64,000 bases of DNA from Fontibacillus panacisegetis (GCF_900102215.1 NZ_FNBG01000002.1:124001-188000); one strand, 5' to 3'. Shown: positions 1 through 9,593, counted from the first letter of the stretch. Program-made: numbers and translations. The notes: generated by a model not told the origin, from the letters alone.

Positions 1-1972
1 ATCTCTCGTCAAGCAGCCTTCTAGTCATTCCCGGAGCCAGCTCCAGGCCAATTTCACTAAGACGCATGCGCTCCTGATCACTAAGCACACCTTCTTCCTG
101 CAGGTTAGCCGGCATGATGCCTTCGTTAATTCCTAGCAGGAATAGATGTTTTACATCACGAATGCGTGTCCGATCAATACTTCCGACAAGCACCTGATCT
201 ATCGCGGGAGGAACAAGAGCTAGTTTTAAATCCTTGAGTCCGGTTTCCAATATACCTGTAAACACTTCTTTTGATAACATCTCTTCGCCCATCATTTCGA
301 CGATTTGATCCAGCAGACTTAGAATGGCGTTCCATAGCTGGCGATGCTCCATCGCTTGCTCCGGATCGCCTTGCTGTACTGCACGATGAGCCAACAGATC
401 CAATTGCTGCGGCGCCTCAATATCTACAAGCAAATAATATACCGCTTCACACATCTCGCGTGCAGTCTTTGATTTTTTCAGACGATCCTCAAATGCACCA
501 AGTGGCCCTGTCACAACGTCACGACACTTTTCTAAGGATTGGAGCACCTCGAGCCTTTTAGCCGGACGTTTGTCATCATCTACTTCAAGGGATAGGCTCG
601 GAATATGGCTCCAAGCCCGTTCATCCCGCCAACGATAACCCTGTATCCCACACGCCAGCACATAATTTTCAAGCATGTCCATATCATCACGTGTCAAATT
701 ACCGTTCACCGGAAGCAAAAATCCACTCTTCACACAGCGAAATACATCGTCATATCTCCAAAACTTCGCAACGACATCCAATGCGCCACGAATCAGTTCA
801 ATCAATGGATGATGTAGAACATCCCTTTTTTGGTCCATGAAAAAAGGAATGCCGTAGTCTTGAAAAATCGGAGTAATTACATGTTCATAGTCATCTAAAT
901 TTCTTACAAACAAAGCCAAATCGCGCCATCGCGAACCATTATCGCGTACAAGCTTGACCATCTCGCGAGCGACACCTTCTACCTCAGTCCTCCTGCTTCC
1001 TGCAGCATGTAAGGATAATGACTGACTGATATCCGCCGGGGGTGTGCTTTGCTTCCACGGTGTACGGCGCTCATATGCAGACTCCAAATAGGACAGGGTC
1101 TCACTTCTTTGAAATCTGGGAAATGGGCGTTCATTAAGCCATTTGGATGGCTCCACTTCAATGCTAAGGGACTCTGCGAGTTCTTTAAGCTTGAGATAGG
1201 TCATTGCAGTAGGGTGGAACAGATTCAGCTCATGTGGAGCAATCCCGTCATCATAAGGACGATCCAGTGTAAGGGACACAGTTATTTTAGATACAGTCTG
1301 AAGAAGTGCACCGAGAGCGGAATACTCCTGAGGTGTAAAGGAATGAAATCCATCGATCCACATTTCGGCTCCCTGCAAATAATTACAATGAGGCGCTCCT
1401 TCAGCAAGCTTAATGACATGATCCTCAGCATCTATGTACAGCCTAGAAAGCTCATCATCAAATTCACGGTAAATTACATTCAAATCGTGCAGCTTGTCCT
1501 TCAGAAGAGGGGATTCACCAGAGGAGCTTTCCAGCAAACGAAGATGGCCGTCCAGCTCATTGAAATCAGCATTATATTTTTTCATTTCCGTATACAATGT
1601 GTTAATCCGGTCTATGAGTCCAAGTTGTTCACTGGCAGTCCCATACAGCTTCAATTCACCCTTGCGGCGTCTAATAATTTTGTACAGCAGCATTTTCTTG
1701 CCTTCTTCACTTATAGGCACAAGAGCTGAGCCTCCAGTCTCCTGCATAACCCGAAGCGCTAAACGCCGAAAACCCAGCACCTGAGCTCGAACAGTTCCAC
1801 GAATCCCGGACGTCTGGACGATGCCCCTCTCAAGCTGGAAAGTTCCCTGTTCAGGCGCAAGTAAAATAAGCGGGGAGCCTGTAGGGTCCTCTTTTAATTT
1901 TGCCTTGATTTCTTCTAATATTAAGCTGCTCTTGCCGCTGCCAGAACGGCCAATGATGAACTGAAGTGACAT
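1..1972 (-). CDS. addB: AddB helicase-nuclease subunit B, N-terminal part
   Basis: About 657 N-terminal residues of AddB, which with AddA resects double-strand DNA ends and recognises Chi for RecA-dependent repair. I translated the minus strand directly: the frame starts at ATG 1972, eight bases after GGAGG (1981-1985), and begins MSLQFIIGRSGSGKSS, so the Walker A loop GRSGSGKSS sits at residues 8-16, as usual for AddB. The frame stays open to the left edge. The C-terminal nuclease domain and its iron-sulfur cysteines are therefore outside the window, as would be addA, which follows addB in Bacillus subtilis. Family identity rests on the N-terminal P-loop and overall helicase-like sequence. 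Confidence 0.9.
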   Translation of the reverse strand, partial: MSLQFIIGRSGSGKSSLILEEIKAKLKEDPTGSPLILLAPEQGTFQLERGIVQTSGIRGTVRAQVLGFRRLALRVMQETGGSALVPISEEGKKMLLYKIIRRRKGELKLYGTASEQLGLIDRINTLYTEMKKYNADFNELDGHLRLLESSSGESPLLKDKLHDLNVIYREFDDELSRLYIDAEDHVIKLAEGAPHCNYLQGAEMWIDGFHSFTPQEYSALGALLQTVSKITVSLTLDRPYDDGIAPHELNLFHPTAMTYLKLKELAESLSIEVEPSKWLNERPFPRFQRSETLSYLESAYERRTPWKQSTPPADISQSLSLHAAGSRRTEVEGVAREMVKLVRDNGSRWRDLALFVRNLDDYEHVITPIFQDYGIPFFMDQKRDVLHHPLIELIRGALDVVAKFWRYDDVFRCVKSGFLLPVNGNLTRDDMDMLENYVLACGIQGYRWRDERAWSHIPSLSLEVDDDKRPAKRLEVLQSLEKCRDVVTGPLGAFEDRLKKSKTAREMCEAVYYLLVDIEAPQQLDLLAHRAVQQGDPEQAMEHRQLWNAILSLLDQIVEMMGEEMLSKEVFTGILETGLKDLKLALVPPAIDQVLVGSIDRTRIRDVKHLFLLGINEGIMPANLQEEGVLSDQERMRLSEIGLELAPGMTRRLLDER

Positions 1973-2095
1973 TACAGCTGCCTCCTAACGCATATACGAT
2001 GTGTCCTCTTGAACAAATTCATTATTACCCAGTATATCATATGCAATAAGAATACACGTTCCCAATATTTATTAGGTTGCTATAATCTACATAAT

Positions 2096-2143
2096 AGAAA
2101 AAGTCTGCCCACAACACCCTCAGGTGACTATTAGGACAGACCT
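2096..2143 (-). terminator. Rho-independent terminator after the rlmI-like gene
   Basis: On the minus strand GTCTGTCC (2141-2134) pairs with GGGCAGAC (2110-2103), with a smaller hairpin inside, followed by five T (2102-2098). It lies between the methyltransferase gene and addB, about 290 bases beyond the methyltransferase stop, so the palindrome array at 2165-2339 would be transcribed as its 3' UTR. Confidence 0.6.
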
Positions 2144-2164
2144 TCGAACCATGACCAAGTAAAA

Positions 2165-2339
2165 CTGCAAAAGTGCAGTTTTTAACAGAAAAATTTGCTA
2201 ATCTTAATGAAATCCTGCAAAAATACAGTTTTTCTGAGCTGATCGGTCCAACAGTGGAGCGAGGACAAGAAAAAGATGTACTTTTGCAGGTAATTTATTC
2301 AACGAACACACAAAAGCATAAAAAGATGTATTTTTGCAG
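2165..2339. repeat. Phased array of four CTGCA-N4-TGCAG palindromes (copy E)
   Basis: Four 14-bp units of the form CTGCA-N4-TGCAG (one-base variants allowed) start at 2165, 2215, 2276 and 2326, giving spacings of 50, 61 and 50 bp. The same unit and nearly the same spacing occur at 34865-35041 and, interrupted by an insertion sequence, at 19034-20700. Spacer sequences here differ clearly from those copies. Each unit could form a five-pair hairpin with a four-base loop, or be a dyad-symmetric protein site. The overlapping reading frames have no support. The whole gene-free gap is 1973-2431. Confidence 0.7.
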
Positions 2340-2431
2340 CTATTTCCTACAAGAGATTAGTAATGTGCAAATACACTCATCACTACCACAGTCTTTTCAA
2401 ACAAACAGAGTCATGTGTGTGCTTAGTGAAT

Positions 2432-3805
2432 TTAGAAGTTTTTGCTTCGAACTTCAAACACTGCAAACTTCAAATAATGCCCCTCATCGACGCCAAGGAT
2501 TTGCGGGTGATCCTTGCCCGCTGCTCTCCATTCCACCAGACGAAGCACTTTGCCTGCATCAGCGGCAGCATCTTGAATCGTCTCAAGAAACAGATCAGGA
2601 CGCATATGGTAAGAGCAGCTCGCCGTAACTAGATATCCACCCTCATTAACGAGCTTCATCCCGTGTAAATTGATATCCTTATATCCGCGAACAGCGCCTT
2701 TTACAGCACCTTTCGTTTTCGCAAATGCTGGCGGATCAAGAATCACGACATCCCAGGTACGCCCTCCTCCCGCCGTCATCGGTACTGAAGTGTCCACAGG
2801 CTTCGCATCCTTTGCTCCTCTTGCATCGCGCTCCGACAGACCTTTAACTTGATTGCGAAGATACTCGAAAGCATCGGCAACGACAAACTCTACTCGCTCC
2901 TCAAATCTATTTAGGCCAACATTGATCTTAGCACTCTCAATCGCATGTTCAGAAATGTCGAGACAGGTTACCTTCTTTGCTCCATATTTACATGCATGCA
3001 AAGTAAAGCTGCCCGTATGAGAGAAGCATTCCAGCACGGTTGCTCCATTCCAATAAGGGAATGTCACTTCCTTACCTTTGCGATTTACCGGAACGATTCT
3101 ACTGTTACCCTCGTCATCAGCAAGCTCCTGGAGTATGATCCCGCTTCGCTCTCCCCATCCGGTCATCAGCGGCTCAATCGAGGCACGATTCTCGCGCTGA
3201 TCAAAGAAATAACCTGTTTTTTGACCCTGCTCGATATCAACCTGAATCTTCAAGCCATTTTCGGTAACAGTGACAAAGCGCGAAGGATTACCATAGAGTA
3301 TCCCCTTCACCTGCTCCAAGCCTTCCATTTCACGTATCGACACATCACTGCGCTCATATATTCCCGTTGGCTGGAGAACTTCTACAAGTGCCTCAACGAT
3401 AGACTTTCTGCACCGATCCATTCCAAGGGTGAGCAGTTGAACAACTATAACGTCATCAAACCGATCCACGATAAGACCTGGCAAAAAATCAGCTTCGCCA
3501 TATACAAGGCGGTACGCATTCTCATGAACAAATCGTGCTCTATGCTTCAAACATTCACGGAATCTCTGAACAAAGAAAGGCGTGTCCATTTCCTCAAGAG
3601 GTAGAAAGGATACAAGACGTACAGTAATTTGAGATGCCGGATTATAATAACCAGTCCCTAAAAACCGACGGCGATGATCCATAATTTGGACTAAACTTCC
3701 TGCGGCCGGATCTCCTTCCACACCCTCGATTTCATTCTTAAACACCCAAGGATGACTTTGCTCCAGACGCTTTTTTCTACTACGTTGTAAAATAACGGAT
3801 GCCAC
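2432..3805 (-). CDS. rlmI: Class I SAM-dependent rRNA methyltransferase, RlmI/YwbD-like
   Basis: Likely 5-methylcytosine methyltransferase of 23S rRNA. An N-terminal PUA domain (about residues 1-75, with the typical HPWVFKNEIE start) is followed by the EEHEA/RlmI middle region and a Rossmann methyltransferase fold with QKTGYFFDQRENR (near residue 195), an SAM-binding ATVLECFSHTGSFT stretch and the catalytic DPPAF motif. A Gly/Ala/Pro-rich insertion (near residues 325-350) makes it longer than the roughly 390-400 residues usual for the family. Start is GTG 3805, preceded by GGAG nine bases upstream. It stands alone on the minus strand, divergent from the Na/Pi transporter. Confidence 0.85.
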   Translation of the reverse strand: MASVILQRSRKKRLEQSHPWVFKNEIEGVEGDPAAGSLVQIMDHRRRFLGTGYYNPASQITVRLVSFLPLEEMDTPFFVQRFRECLKHRARFVHENAYRLVYGEADFLPGLIVDRFDDVIVVQLLTLGMDRCRKSIVEALVEVLQPTGIYERSDVSIREMEGLEQVKGILYGNPSRFVTVTENGLKIQVDIEQGQKTGYFFDQRENRASIEPLMTGWGERSGIILQELADDEGNSRIVPVNRKGKEVTFPYWNGATVLECFSHTGSFTLHACKYGAKKVTCLDISEHAIESAKINVGLNRFEERVEFVVADAFEYLRNQVKGLSERDARGAKDAKPVDTSVPMTAGGGRTWDVVILDPPAFAKTKGAVKGAVRGYKDINLHGMKLVNEGGYLVTASCSYHMRPDLFLETIQDAAADAGKVLRLVEWRAAGKDHPQILGVDEGHYLKFAVFEVRSKNF

Positions 3806-3939
3806 TACTTCTCACTCCTCATTTTTTTTATCGAATATGATCTTGGCTCAAGTTTCCGGTCATGTCTGCATGGACCTGGTTGATACAGCATATATGTAAA
3901 TTAACTTGTACACTTCCCGATCAAGGAGGGGTTTGCTTC

Positions 3940-4926
3940 ATGTTACGAGACATTATAATTCCTGTAATCTTCGGATTCGCCCTCTTTTTGTTTGGCATGA
4001 AAGTGATGGAAGCTGCTCTTCATGCCTGGGCCGGACCACGTTTGATCAAAATATTAGAGGCATCCACCCGCACCCCTTGGACTGGACTATTATCAAGTGC
4101 ATTTGTAACAGCCATTCTGCAAAGCAGCACTGCTATCACGGTAATGTCCATTGGACTTGTTAACGCGGGACTGCTAAGCTATTCCCGCACGTTGGGCATT
4201 ATTCTCGGAGGAAATATTGGTACCACGCTCACAACCGAGCTGATTGCACTAAATATTTTAAAGTACGGTGCACCTTTATTAACTGTCTCGCTGACTCTCT
4301 GGGCAGCTTCCATAATGACTGGAGAAATATCTCCTCGTCGCTACTCCATGCGATGGGTCACCATGCTAAAAACGATACAATACAGCAGCCTTGCCGTTGC
4401 CGGATTCAGCATGATTATGATTGCAATAACGTGGATGCAGTCGATCGGGCCTTCCTTAGAATCTCACGGAATGATTAAGTGGCTGTTAGATCATGCAGGG
4501 TACAGCCTTTTTTGGGGAGCAATTGCCGGGGCCATCTTGACTGCCCTTATTCATAGCAGCGCCGCTGTTATAGCCATGACTATGGGACTCGTCGGAACAG
4601 GCCTATTGCCGATTGAATTAGGGATTGCCATGGTCATCGGTTCTAATGTTGGAACCTGTGTTACTGCTCTCATTGCCTCCGTAGGCGGATCAAAATCGGG
4701 CAAGTTTGTCGCATTGTCTCACATTACACTTAATCTAGGTGGAGCTTTGTTGTTTCTGCCCATGATCTCCCAGCTTGCAGCAGTCGTTTCGTGGATAAGC
4801 TCTGATCCGGCAGCTCAAATCGCCCATTCTCAGACTCTGTTTAACGTTATATGCTCACTAATTGCACTACCAATATGTTATTTACCGTTATGGACACGAA
4901 TCGAACCTAAAGATTCCAAACTTTAG
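3940..4926 (+). CDS. yqeW: Na/Pi cotransporter family protein, YqeW-like
   Basis: Polytopic membrane protein (328 residues) of the NptA/PNaS family, expected to couple phosphate entry to sodium. It contains two inverted-repeat halves, each with the signature Ser pair: QSSTA near residue 57 and HSSAA near residue 200, each followed by a Gly-rich GNIGTT or GSNVGT stretch. The start was moved to ATG 3940 because AAGGAGGGG lies at 3923-3931; the longer frame from 3862 has no such site. The PhoU-like C-terminal domain found in longer family members is absent. In B. subtilis yqeW lies next to mtaB (yqeV); here a NUDIX gene and a repeat sit between them. Confidence 0.85.
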   Translation: MLRDIIIPVIFGFALFLFGMKVMEAALHAWAGPRLIKILEASTRTPWTGLLSSAFVTAILQSSTAITVMSIGLVNAGLLSYSRTLGIILGGNIGTTLTTELIALNILKYGAPLLTVSLTLWAASIMTGEISPRRYSMRWVTMLKTIQYSSLAVAGFSMIMIAITWMQSIGPSLESHGMIKWLLDHAGYSLFWGAIAGAILTALIHSSAAVIAMTMGLVGTGLLPIELGIAMVIGSNVGTCVTALIASVGGSKSGKFVALSHITLNLGGALLFLPMISQLAAVVSWISSDPAAQIAHSQTLFNVICSLIALPICYLPLWTRIEPKDSKL

Positions 4927-5095
4927 AGGAAGTTCAAAAAATCATCTTCCCATGACGAAGCAAATCATGAAGCAGACTCGACATCGAATCTTGAATTCAG
5001 CCGGGCCTTCCGGTGCTCACGTACTCAAACGTACGCTCCTCACGCCCTAGCTTCATCCAACCTTCTCGGTCCTGATAACCTGACTTTTTGAACTT
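4925..5095. repeat. Intergenic repeat with covarying hairpin (copy C)
   Basis: A repeat filling the gap between two convergent genes. Its ends form an inverted repeat (AAGTTCAAAAA at the left, TTTTTGAACTT at the right). The core from 4979 (CGACATCGAAT) to about 5092 aligns with the reverse complement of 14943-15061. A hairpin CGTAC (5020-5024) / GTACG (5031-5035) lies in the middle; the other copy has CGTAG / CTACG at the same place, so one base pair changed on both sides. TTCAG and CTGA further out can also pair. The function is unknown. Confidence 0.7.
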
Positions 5096-5098
5096 GCA

Positions 5099-5533
5099 CT
5101 ATAATTCAAAACCAAGCTTGATCAAAGCCTTCTCCAAAATAAAATCATTATTATCATAACCGGATTTCTGCTGCTTTTCCCATGCTTCAAGCGGTTCATA
5201 CCAAGCAACACTGCGAATCTCCTCGACCTGCGGACTTAAACTGCCGCCTACACTTTCCACAAGATAATAATGGACCTCTTTATCTACTTTCCCGCGTTCG
5301 GGATGATAATATGTGTAAGCAATAATATCGATAAGACAATCCACTTTGCCGATGATTCCTGTTTCCTCTAATATTTCACGCAGAGCGGTTTGGTCTATCG
5401 TCTCATTTCCTTCTCTTTTGCCTTTTGCAAATGATATTTTACCGTAACGATCGGTAATAAGCTGTACTTGAATCCGACCATTTTCTTGCTTACGGTATAC
5501 GACTCCCCCTGCGGATATTTCCTTCATCGACAT
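5099..5533 (-). CDS. NUDIX hydrolase
   Basis: A 144-residue NUDIX protein expected to hydrolyse a nucleoside diphosphate linked to another group; the substrate cannot be told. The NUDIX box G-x5-E-x7-RE-U-x-EE-x-G-U is complete, from GKREGNE to REILEETGI (about residues 38-60). Start ATG 5533 follows GGAGG by eight bases. It is convergent with the Na/Pi transporter and separated from it by repeat copy C. Confidence 0.85.
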   Translation of the reverse strand: MSMKEISAGGVVYRKQENGRIQVQLITDRYGKISFAKGKREGNETIDQTALREILEETGIIGKVDCLIDIIAYTYYHPERGKVDKEVHYYLVESVGGSLSPQVEEIRSVAWYEPLEAWEKQQKSGYDNNDFILEKALIKLGFEL

Positions 5534-5604
5534 GTACTCAGCCTCCTCAAAACTGCATCTTCATTAGCAACAATATCTATTTCCGGATGAATAATTCCCT
5601 ATAT

Positions 5605-5648
5605 TCAACAACAAGGACTTCATCCCCAAACGGGGTGAAATCCTTGTC
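5605..5648 (-). terminator. Terminator after mtaB
   Basis: Stem ACAAGGA (5611-5617) with TCCTTGT (5641-5647), with an inner CATCCCC/GGGGTG stem, immediately beyond the mtaB stop on the minus strand. The T tail is weak (TGTTGTTG), so efficiency is uncertain. Confidence 0.5.
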
Positions 5649-5662
5649 ACAATAAGCTATAG

Positions 5663-7012
5663 TTATGCCAATGCCTGGCTCGTCTCTTCAAGCTCCTCAA
5701 GAACTCGTACCAATTGACCTTCGTTTGTATTGACACCGGCTTTAGTCAATTTAACACGGCACATTTTACCTGTTAAATCCTTAGCACCCTCAAAGCAAAT
5801 TTGCAGATAATTATCGCTAAAACCTGCAACTCGGCCATCACCTAACAAGCCTTTTTCATCACGTTCAGGAATGACATCCAGCACCTGCCCTTCAAACATC
5901 TCGGCATATTGCAACTGCATGGCCTCGGACAATTCGATCAATTCATGAACACGAGCGTGCTTTACCTCTTCATCGACTTGGTCCTCCATCCGGGCAGCAG
6001 GTGTGCCCGTACGCTTGGAGTAAGGGAAGACATGCATTTCTGAAAATCCAATTCGCTTAATAGCTTCATATCCTTCACGATACAGTTCTTCTGTCTCGCC
6101 CGGGAACCCAACAATTAAGTCCGTAGTAATCCCCACGTCTGGCATAAAGTCGCGAATTTTCTTAATCTTTTCTTCGAACTCTTCAATCGTATATTTCCGT
6201 CTCATCCGTTTCAGCACTTCATTGCTGCCTGCCTGGAGAGGAATATGGAAGTGTCTGCACATCTTAGATGATGCTTTGAGCACTTCGAGCACACGATCAT
6301 CAATTTGACTTGCTTCAATTGAACTAATACGGATTCTTCCCAATCCTTCAATCTTATCCAGATCCCATAGCAAATCAGCCAGATGATAATTATCGAGATC
6401 ATCGCCATAGCCGCCGGTATGAATACCTGTTAGTACGATTTCCTTGTAACCAGCTGCAACGAGCTGTCTAGCCTGATTCACTACATTTTTAGGATCACGG
6501 CTGCGTGACAGTCCACGAGACCATGGAATAATACAGAAGGTACAGAAGTTGTTGCAGCCCTCTTGAATTTTTAGAAAAGCTCTTGTATGATCCGCAAAAT
6601 CGGGAACGTCCAATTCCTCAAATTCGCGGGTTTTCATAATATTCCGAACCGCATTGATCGGCTCACGCTCACTTTGGAGTTGTTTCACGTAAGGAATAAT
6701 TTTCTCACGATCCTGTGTACCAACAACAAGATCGACACCAGGAATATCCAAAATCTCCGCAGGAGATGTCTGGGCATAGCAGCCGGTAACCGCAATAATT
6801 GCATTTGGATTGCGGCGCACTGCCCGGCGAATAATTTGACGACTCTTCTTGTCTCCTGTATTCGTAACTGTACAAGTATTAATCAAATAAACGTCGGCTG
6901 TTTGTTCAAAATCAACCTGCTCATAGCCGTCGTTTTTAAACAGCTGCCAAATCGCTTCTGTGTCATAAAAATTCACTTTACAACCAACAGTATAAAATGC
7001 AACGGATGGCAT
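5663..7012 (-). CDS. mtaB: tRNA t6A37 methylthiotransferase MtaB
   Basis: Radical-SAM methylthiotransferase (449 residues) that converts t6A37 to ms2t6A37 in tRNAs decoding ANN codons. The N-terminal UPF0004 domain has the cluster cysteines in VGCKVN, NTCTVTN and TGCYAQ; the radical-SAM motif CNNFCTFC lies near residue 153; a TRAM domain closes the protein. Start ATG 7012 lies three bases after the rsmE stop, with GGAGG upstream inside the end of rsmE, so the two are probably translated together. Gene order prmA-(M50)-rsmE-mtaB matches the Bacillales yqeTUV order with one insertion. Confidence 0.95.
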   Translation of the reverse strand: MPSVAFYTVGCKVNFYDTEAIWQLFKNDGYEQVDFEQTADVYLINTCTVTNTGDKKSRQIIRRAVRRNPNAIIAVTGCYAQTSPAEILDIPGVDLVVGTQDREKIIPYVKQLQSEREPINAVRNIMKTREFEELDVPDFADHTRAFLKIQEGCNNFCTFCIIPWSRGLSRSRDPKNVVNQARQLVAAGYKEIVLTGIHTGGYGDDLDNYHLADLLWDLDKIEGLGRIRISSIEASQIDDRVLEVLKASSKMCRHFHIPLQAGSNEVLKRMRRKYTIEEFEEKIKKIRDFMPDVGITTDLIVGFPGETEELYREGYEAIKRIGFSEMHVFPYSKRTGTPAARMEDQVDEEVKHARVHELIELSEAMQLQYAEMFEGQVLDVIPERDEKGLLGDGRVAGFSDNYLQICFEGAKDLTGKMCRVKLTKAGVNTNEGQLVRVLEELEETSQALA

Positions 7013-7015
7013 ACT

Positions 7016-7780
7016 CTAAATCCTCCCCATTTCTCCTGATTCATACATGATGCAAGTCAGGGCGGCCATCGCGGCCGTCTCCGTCCGTAAAATACGCCGT
7101 CCCAATCCAATAGAGACAGCTCTGGCAGCCTCAGCCTCAGTAACCTCCGCTTCGGCAAAACCGCCTTCCGGACCTACAACGACGAGTACCTTGTATTTTT
7201 GCCCGGAATTTAGCCCCGTGACAAAAGGCTGCAACACGTCCCGCAATTGCTGGCCGTGCTCCTTCTCATAACATAAGCAAACAAGATCATATTCTGGCAA
7301 TGAACGAAGAAGCTGCTTCCATGATAATGGAAGCTCAACCGTTGGAACCCTGCTGCGGTGCGCCTGTTCAGCAGCTTCCTTGGCGATTTTGCGCCAACGT
7401 GCCGCTCGCTTCTCTTCTTTTTTGGGATCATACTGTACCACTGTTCGCTCAGATAAAAAGGGTACAAATCGAATGGCTCCAATCTCCGTACACTTCTGAA
7501 TGACCGTTTCCATCTTATCGCCCTTGGGCAAGCTTTGAGCCACTATAACATCAAGCCAAGGCTCACCTTCCGGCTGTAGCATTTCAATGATCACTGCAGT
7601 CACTTCCTGCGGCTCAATTGTACGAATCTCTACAAGCGCCTCACGGGAAACACCGTCACTAACAATCAGCTTGTCACCCGTTTTGGATCTCATAACTCTG
7701 CCAATATGTCTAGCGTCTTCACCGCTAATAGTCACTATTGTTTCGCCGAACTGTTCAGGTTCAATAAAATAACGCTGCAT
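7016..7780 (-). CDS. rsmE: 16S rRNA (uracil-1498-N3)-methyltransferase RsmE
   Basis: SPOUT-fold methyltransferase (254 residues) that methylates U1498 of 16S rRNA. An N-terminal PUA-like domain is followed by the knotted SAM-binding region with VGPEGGF and LGRRILRTETA near the C-terminus, the family hallmarks. Start ATG 7780 has a GGAT site upstream. It belongs to the prmA-M50-rsmE-mtaB operon. Confidence 0.93.
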   Translation of the reverse strand: MQRYFIEPEQFGETIVTISGEDARHIGRVMRSKTGDKLIVSDGVSREALVEIRTIEPQEVTAVIIEMLQPEGEPWLDVIVAQSLPKGDKMETVIQKCTEIGAIRFVPFLSERTVVQYDPKKEEKRAARWRKIAKEAAEQAHRSRVPTVELPLSWKQLLRSLPEYDLVCLCYEKEHGQQLRDVLQPFVTGLNSGQKYKVLVVVGPEGGFAEAEVTEAEAARAVSIGLGRRILRTETAAMAALTCIMYESGEMGRI

Positions 7781-7829
7781 CGCTTACCATCCTCGACCTA
7801 AAAAATCATCAAAATACATCATACAACTT

Positions 7830-8516
7830 TTAAGCTCCGAACAGCAAATGGAAAAAATACAAAAAATGAAGCATCATTGAATTTGCCATACTGTATAGTG
7901 GAGCTATCGTATAATTTCGAAGCACAGGCAGCATCAGAATCAACAGAAAAATCAACAATGACCACTGCTCGAATTTTTGCAACGTCCCCAGCATGGAGCG
8001 AGGAGCAAGATCCTCTACAATCCGGTATCCGTCAAGCGGAGGAAGCGGAATTAGATTAAATAAAAACAAGAAAAAGTTCATTAGAATAAACATAGTGAAG
8101 AAAATTCGGAGCGCCTCAGACAATTTATCCTCTGTAATGAGCGGAGTAGTCACTCCCATATGAATCAGCACTACAAAAATGATTGCCCCAAGTACCCCCA
8201 GCAGTAAGTTGCTTAGAGGTCCGGCGGCAGATACGATGATTCCCATTAAGCGCGGTTTGCTGAAATTGTCCCGATTCACAGGTACTGGACGCGCCCAGCC
8301 GAAGCCGGCGATGAGCAGCAGAATGATTCCAAGGAAATCAAAATGCACCGTAGGATTCAAGGTGACCCTACCAAGCAGCTTGGCGGTAGGATCTCCGAAT
8401 TTATTAGCAAAATAAGCATGCGAAAACTCATGTACTGTAAACGCAATAATCAGTGTAATCAAATAGAAAGGAAGCTCCCTTAAAGGAACTCGCAATATTT
8501 GTTCCAAAAAATCCAT
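7830..8516 (-). CDS. Site-2-protease family (M50) membrane protein
   Basis: A 228-residue polytopic metalloprotease. HEFSH near residue 29 is the HExxH zinc motif inside the first membrane segment, and NLIPLPPLDGYRI near residue 155 supplies the second zinc ligand (the NPDG-like motif, here LDG). No PDZ domain is present, so this is the short YwhC-like group rather than RseP/SpoIVFB. Start ATG 8516 is six bases after the prmA stop region, with AGAGG upstream. The substrate is unknown; placement inside a translation-modification operon tells little. Confidence 0.85.
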   Translation of the reverse strand: MDFLEQILRVPLRELPFYLITLIIAFTVHEFSHAYFANKFGDPTAKLLGRVTLNPTVHFDFLGIILLLIAGFGWARPVPVNRDNFSKPRLMGIIVSAAGPLSNLLLGVLGAIIFVVLIHMGVTTPLITEDKLSEALRIFFTMFILMNFFLFLFNLIPLPPLDGYRIVEDLAPRSMLGTLQKFEQWSLLIFLLILMLPVLRNYTIAPLYSMANSMMLHFLYFFHLLFGA

Positions 8517-8522
8517 CCAACG

Positions 8523-9491
8523 TTACCTCTTTCTGGCCACGAAAGCTACCCAATCTTCCTCACGGGCCGTATTCACAATCTCAAATCCCGCAGCAAGCAG
8601 CGCTTCTTTAACGGCTTGTTCTTTATTCTTATAAATACCAGAGGCAATGTAGTAGCCTCCTGCTTGTAATGCTTGGTACACATCCTCAATGAAGAGCAAA
8701 ATAATTTCAGCTAGAATGTTAGCAACCACAACTCGAACCGGCAAAGTAACACTTACGCTTGAATCCCCGTTATTTTTCAGTACAGACAGCAGATCGCTTT
8801 CTACAACTTCAATCCGGTCTTCCAATCGATTCAGTTTTGTATTCTCTTTTGCACTGGATACTGCTACTGGATCAAGATCCAGGGCAAGTACGCGCGAAGC
8901 GCCAAGCTGACAGGCTCCAATCGCAAGAATACCCGAACCTGTCCCTACATCAATTACTTCGTCTCCCTCTTGAATAACGCCTTCAAGCGTTCGAAGGCAT
9001 AAAGAAGTCGTTGGGTGTGTTCCTGTTCCAAACGCCATGCCTGGGTCCAATTCTATAATTTTTTCCTCTGCTGTTTCAGGAGTATACTCTTCCCAAGTTG
9101 GTTTGATGGTCAGACGCTTGGACACACGCAAAGGTTTAAAATATTGCTTCCAGTTATTTGCCCAGTCATCTTCATGTACATCTCTTACTGAAATAGTGGC
9201 ATCCCCTGGATTAATATTAAATTCTTTTAGCTCCTCTGTACGTTCCTTTATTTCAGCGATGACAGCTTCTATATCTGTACCCTCAGGGAAATATCCACTA
9301 ATCTTGGCTTCGCCCTCAGGAATATCATTTGGCGGGATTTCAAACCATTGCCCAAGTGAAGTATCTCTTGGCTTGCTATTGTCTACATGCTCTTCAATTG
9401 TAACTCCTCCGGCTCCTGCTTCGTGTAAAAAGTTCGAGATCATCTCCACGGCTTCTTCAGTCGTATGTATAGTAATTTCTTTCCATATCAT
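8523..9491 (-). CDS. prmA: Ribosomal protein L11 methyltransferase PrmA
   Basis: Trimethylates ribosomal protein L11. The N-terminal ferredoxin-like substrate domain is followed by a Rossmann domain with DVGTGSGILAIGA near residue 180 and DLDPVAV after it. The length (322) is usual for Bacillales; a Ser/Gly insertion KNNGDSSVSVT near residue 243 is a small lineage extra. It is the first gene of the minus-strand prmA-M50-rsmE-mtaB operon. In B. subtilis it follows dnaJ; here four small genes separate them. Confidence 0.95.
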   Translation of the reverse strand: MIWKEITIHTTEEAVEMISNFLHEAGAGGVTIEEHVDNSKPRDTSLGQWFEIPPNDIPEGEAKISGYFPEGTDIEAVIAEIKERTEELKEFNINPGDATISVRDVHEDDWANNWKQYFKPLRVSKRLTIKPTWEEYTPETAEEKIIELDPGMAFGTGTHPTTSLCLRTLEGVIQEGDEVIDVGTGSGILAIGACQLGASRVLALDLDPVAVSSAKENTKLNRLEDRIEVVESDLLSVLKNNGDSSVSVTLPVRVVVANILAEIILLFIEDVYQALQAGGYYIASGIYKNKEQAVKEALLAAGFEIVNTAREEDWVAFVARKR

Positions 9492-9555
9492 AGTAAGTTT
9501 TCCTCCTTGGCCTTCATGAATAAGCTATATTGTACTATAGATTGTTTAGAGAGAC

Positions 9556-9582
9556 AAAAAAAGCCGCATTACGCGACTTTTT
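9556..9582 (-). terminator. Terminator downstream of the YfhD-like gene
   Basis: Minus-strand stem AAAAAGTCGC / GCGGCTTTTTTT with a four-base loop, ending in seven T. It separates the small gene at 9594-9761 from prmA. Confidence 0.8.
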
Positions 9583-9593
9583 ATAATTTCAGT

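Noticed and set aside
1049..1729. Long plus-strand ORF (226 codons)
   Set aside because: It lies wholly antisense to addB, whose frame, P-loop and ribosome site are convincing; its protein has no recognisable features.
2165..2339. CRISPR array
   Set aside because: Repeats are 14-bp dyads with non-matching flanks and no cas genes; unit length and spacers do not fit.
2173..2628. Plus-strand ORF over the palindrome array
   Set aside because: Half of it consists of the palindrome units and the rest is antisense to the rlmI-like gene; no ribosome site.
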